Assembly: GCA_013696265.1 (NCBI GenBank)
Contig: JACCYX010000058.1
Span: 1 to 6,659, forward strand
Direction of reading: 5' to 3'
Source: Chloroflexia bacterium
Lineage (GTDB): Bacteria; Chloroflexota; Chloroflexia; Thermomicrobiales; UBA6265
DNA: 6,659 nt
Part shown: piece after piece, positions 6,217 through 6,659 of the stretch
How the letters are laid out: the number at the start of each line of letters is the position of its first letter
Numbering within the stretch: the stretch's first letter is position 1
Translations under genes and position numbers: made by a program
The notes under the pieces: model-generated
Seen by the model: only the letters and a program-made list of their open reading frames with translations
Told to the model about the DNA's origin: nothing
Database searches by the model: none

Positions 6217-6659
6217 TCATTCCGCGCTGCTCCGGTCGTGGATGAGGTGGGCCAGCTCACCGCTCTCCTGGCCGAGGTCGAAGATCGGCGGCGTGAAGGT
6301 GCTCTCGATCTCGATCGCCCGCCCCGTATCGCCCGACTCCATCGACTTCAGCATGATTTCCAGGACGTGGTACGCATGTTCCGGCTGGATGATCGGCTTC
6401 GTGCCGTTCTCGATGCACTCCACGGCGTGCCGGAGGCCGTCCGTCCAGTGCCAGCCGGTCCCGCCGTGGTCTTCCCAGTAGCCGTGCCGGTTCTGGTAGA
6501 GCTTGTAGCCGCGCGGCAGCCAATCCTCGCCGACCATCTGGATCGTGCCCTTCGAGCCGTAGACCTCGATGCCGGGGGTATCTTCGTGATAGGCCTGCAT
6601 CGTGAAGCCGGTCATGATCGAGGCGTAGCAGGCGTCGCCGAAGTCGAGCAGCAGGTTGG
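6217..6659 (-). CDS. Gfo/Idh/MocA-family oxidoreductase, C-terminal part (5' end outside window)
   Basis: This is an NAD(P)-dependent sugar or inositol dehydrogenase-like enzyme. The frame is open to the window edge; 146 C-terminal residues are visible of a usual 340-400, so the Rossmann nucleotide-binding domain (GxGxxG) and the catalytic EKP motif are outside. The visible part is the C-terminal alpha/beta substrate domain: GIEVYGSKGTIQMVGEDW, HWTDGLRHAVECIENGTKP, PEHAYHVLEIMLKSMESGD and a terminal STFTPPIFDL. The GIEVxGxxGTI and GxxPxxxxEHAxHVLEIM patterns are typical of this superfamily. It heads the visible minus-strand run and probably formed an operon with the cupin and ROK genes downstream; the carbohydrate transporter gives the same sugar-catabolism context. 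No frame damage is seen in this part. The exact substrate cannot be read from this fragment. Confidence 0.9.
   Translation of the reverse strand, partial: NLLLDFGDACYASIMTGFTMQAYHEDTPGIEVYGSKGTIQMVGEDWLPRGYKLYQNRHGYWEDHGGTGWHWTDGLRHAVECIENGTKPIIQPEHAYHVLEIMLKSMESGDTGRAIEIESTFTPPIFDLGQESGELAHLIHDRSSAE

Overview
The window is high-GC bacterial DNA with dense, tightly packed genes. Gene content (carbohydrate ABC transporter, Gfo/Idh/MocA oxidoreductase, cupin and ROK genes beside urease accessory genes) and two interspersed repeats whose ends resemble CATTCTGAGCG suggest a Chloroflexota bacterium, perhaps Thermomicrobia-like. That placement is inference; there is no rRNA or other marker gene in the window.

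Plus strand, 1-1234: the 3' part of ureG (urease nickel-insertion GTPase) followed by ureD/ureH, overlapping by 11 nt. They are the end of a urease maturation operon entering from the left. UreD ends 6 nt from the end of a convergent gene.

Minus strand, 3297 down to 1241: the remains of a carbohydrate ABC transporter operon. The solute-binding protein has a Tat-type leader and an in-frame TGA at codon 112. The only permease ORF is a chimera: the N-terminus of a MalF/UgpA-type permease joined directly to the C-terminus of a MalG/UgpE-type permease. Two copies of one palindromic repeat family, in opposite orientation and sharing a perfect 29-nt core, flank the binding-protein gene.

Minus strand, 6659 down to 3691: the C-terminal part of a Gfo/Idh/MocA oxidoreductase, then a bicupin gene interrupted by TAG and cut off inside its second cupin domain. 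It runs directly into the C-terminal third of a ROK-family kinase/regulator. The ROK stop overlaps the start of an intact 432-residue ferritin-like (ExxH di-iron) protein, whose stop in turn overlaps the start of a 96-residue plant-type [2Fe-2S] ferredoxin. Both overlaps are ATGA.

Two themes stand out. First, there are four independent lesions (two nonsense codons, two deletion-type fusions) in the sugar-related genes, while ureG/ureD and the di-iron/ferredoxin pair are intact. This is either real decay of a carbohydrate locus or an assembly/consensus problem. Second, the translationally coupled di-iron protein plus ferredoxin looks like a compact, uncharacterised redox pair, possibly an oxygenase or oxidase with its electron donor. 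It is the best candidate here for an undescribed system.
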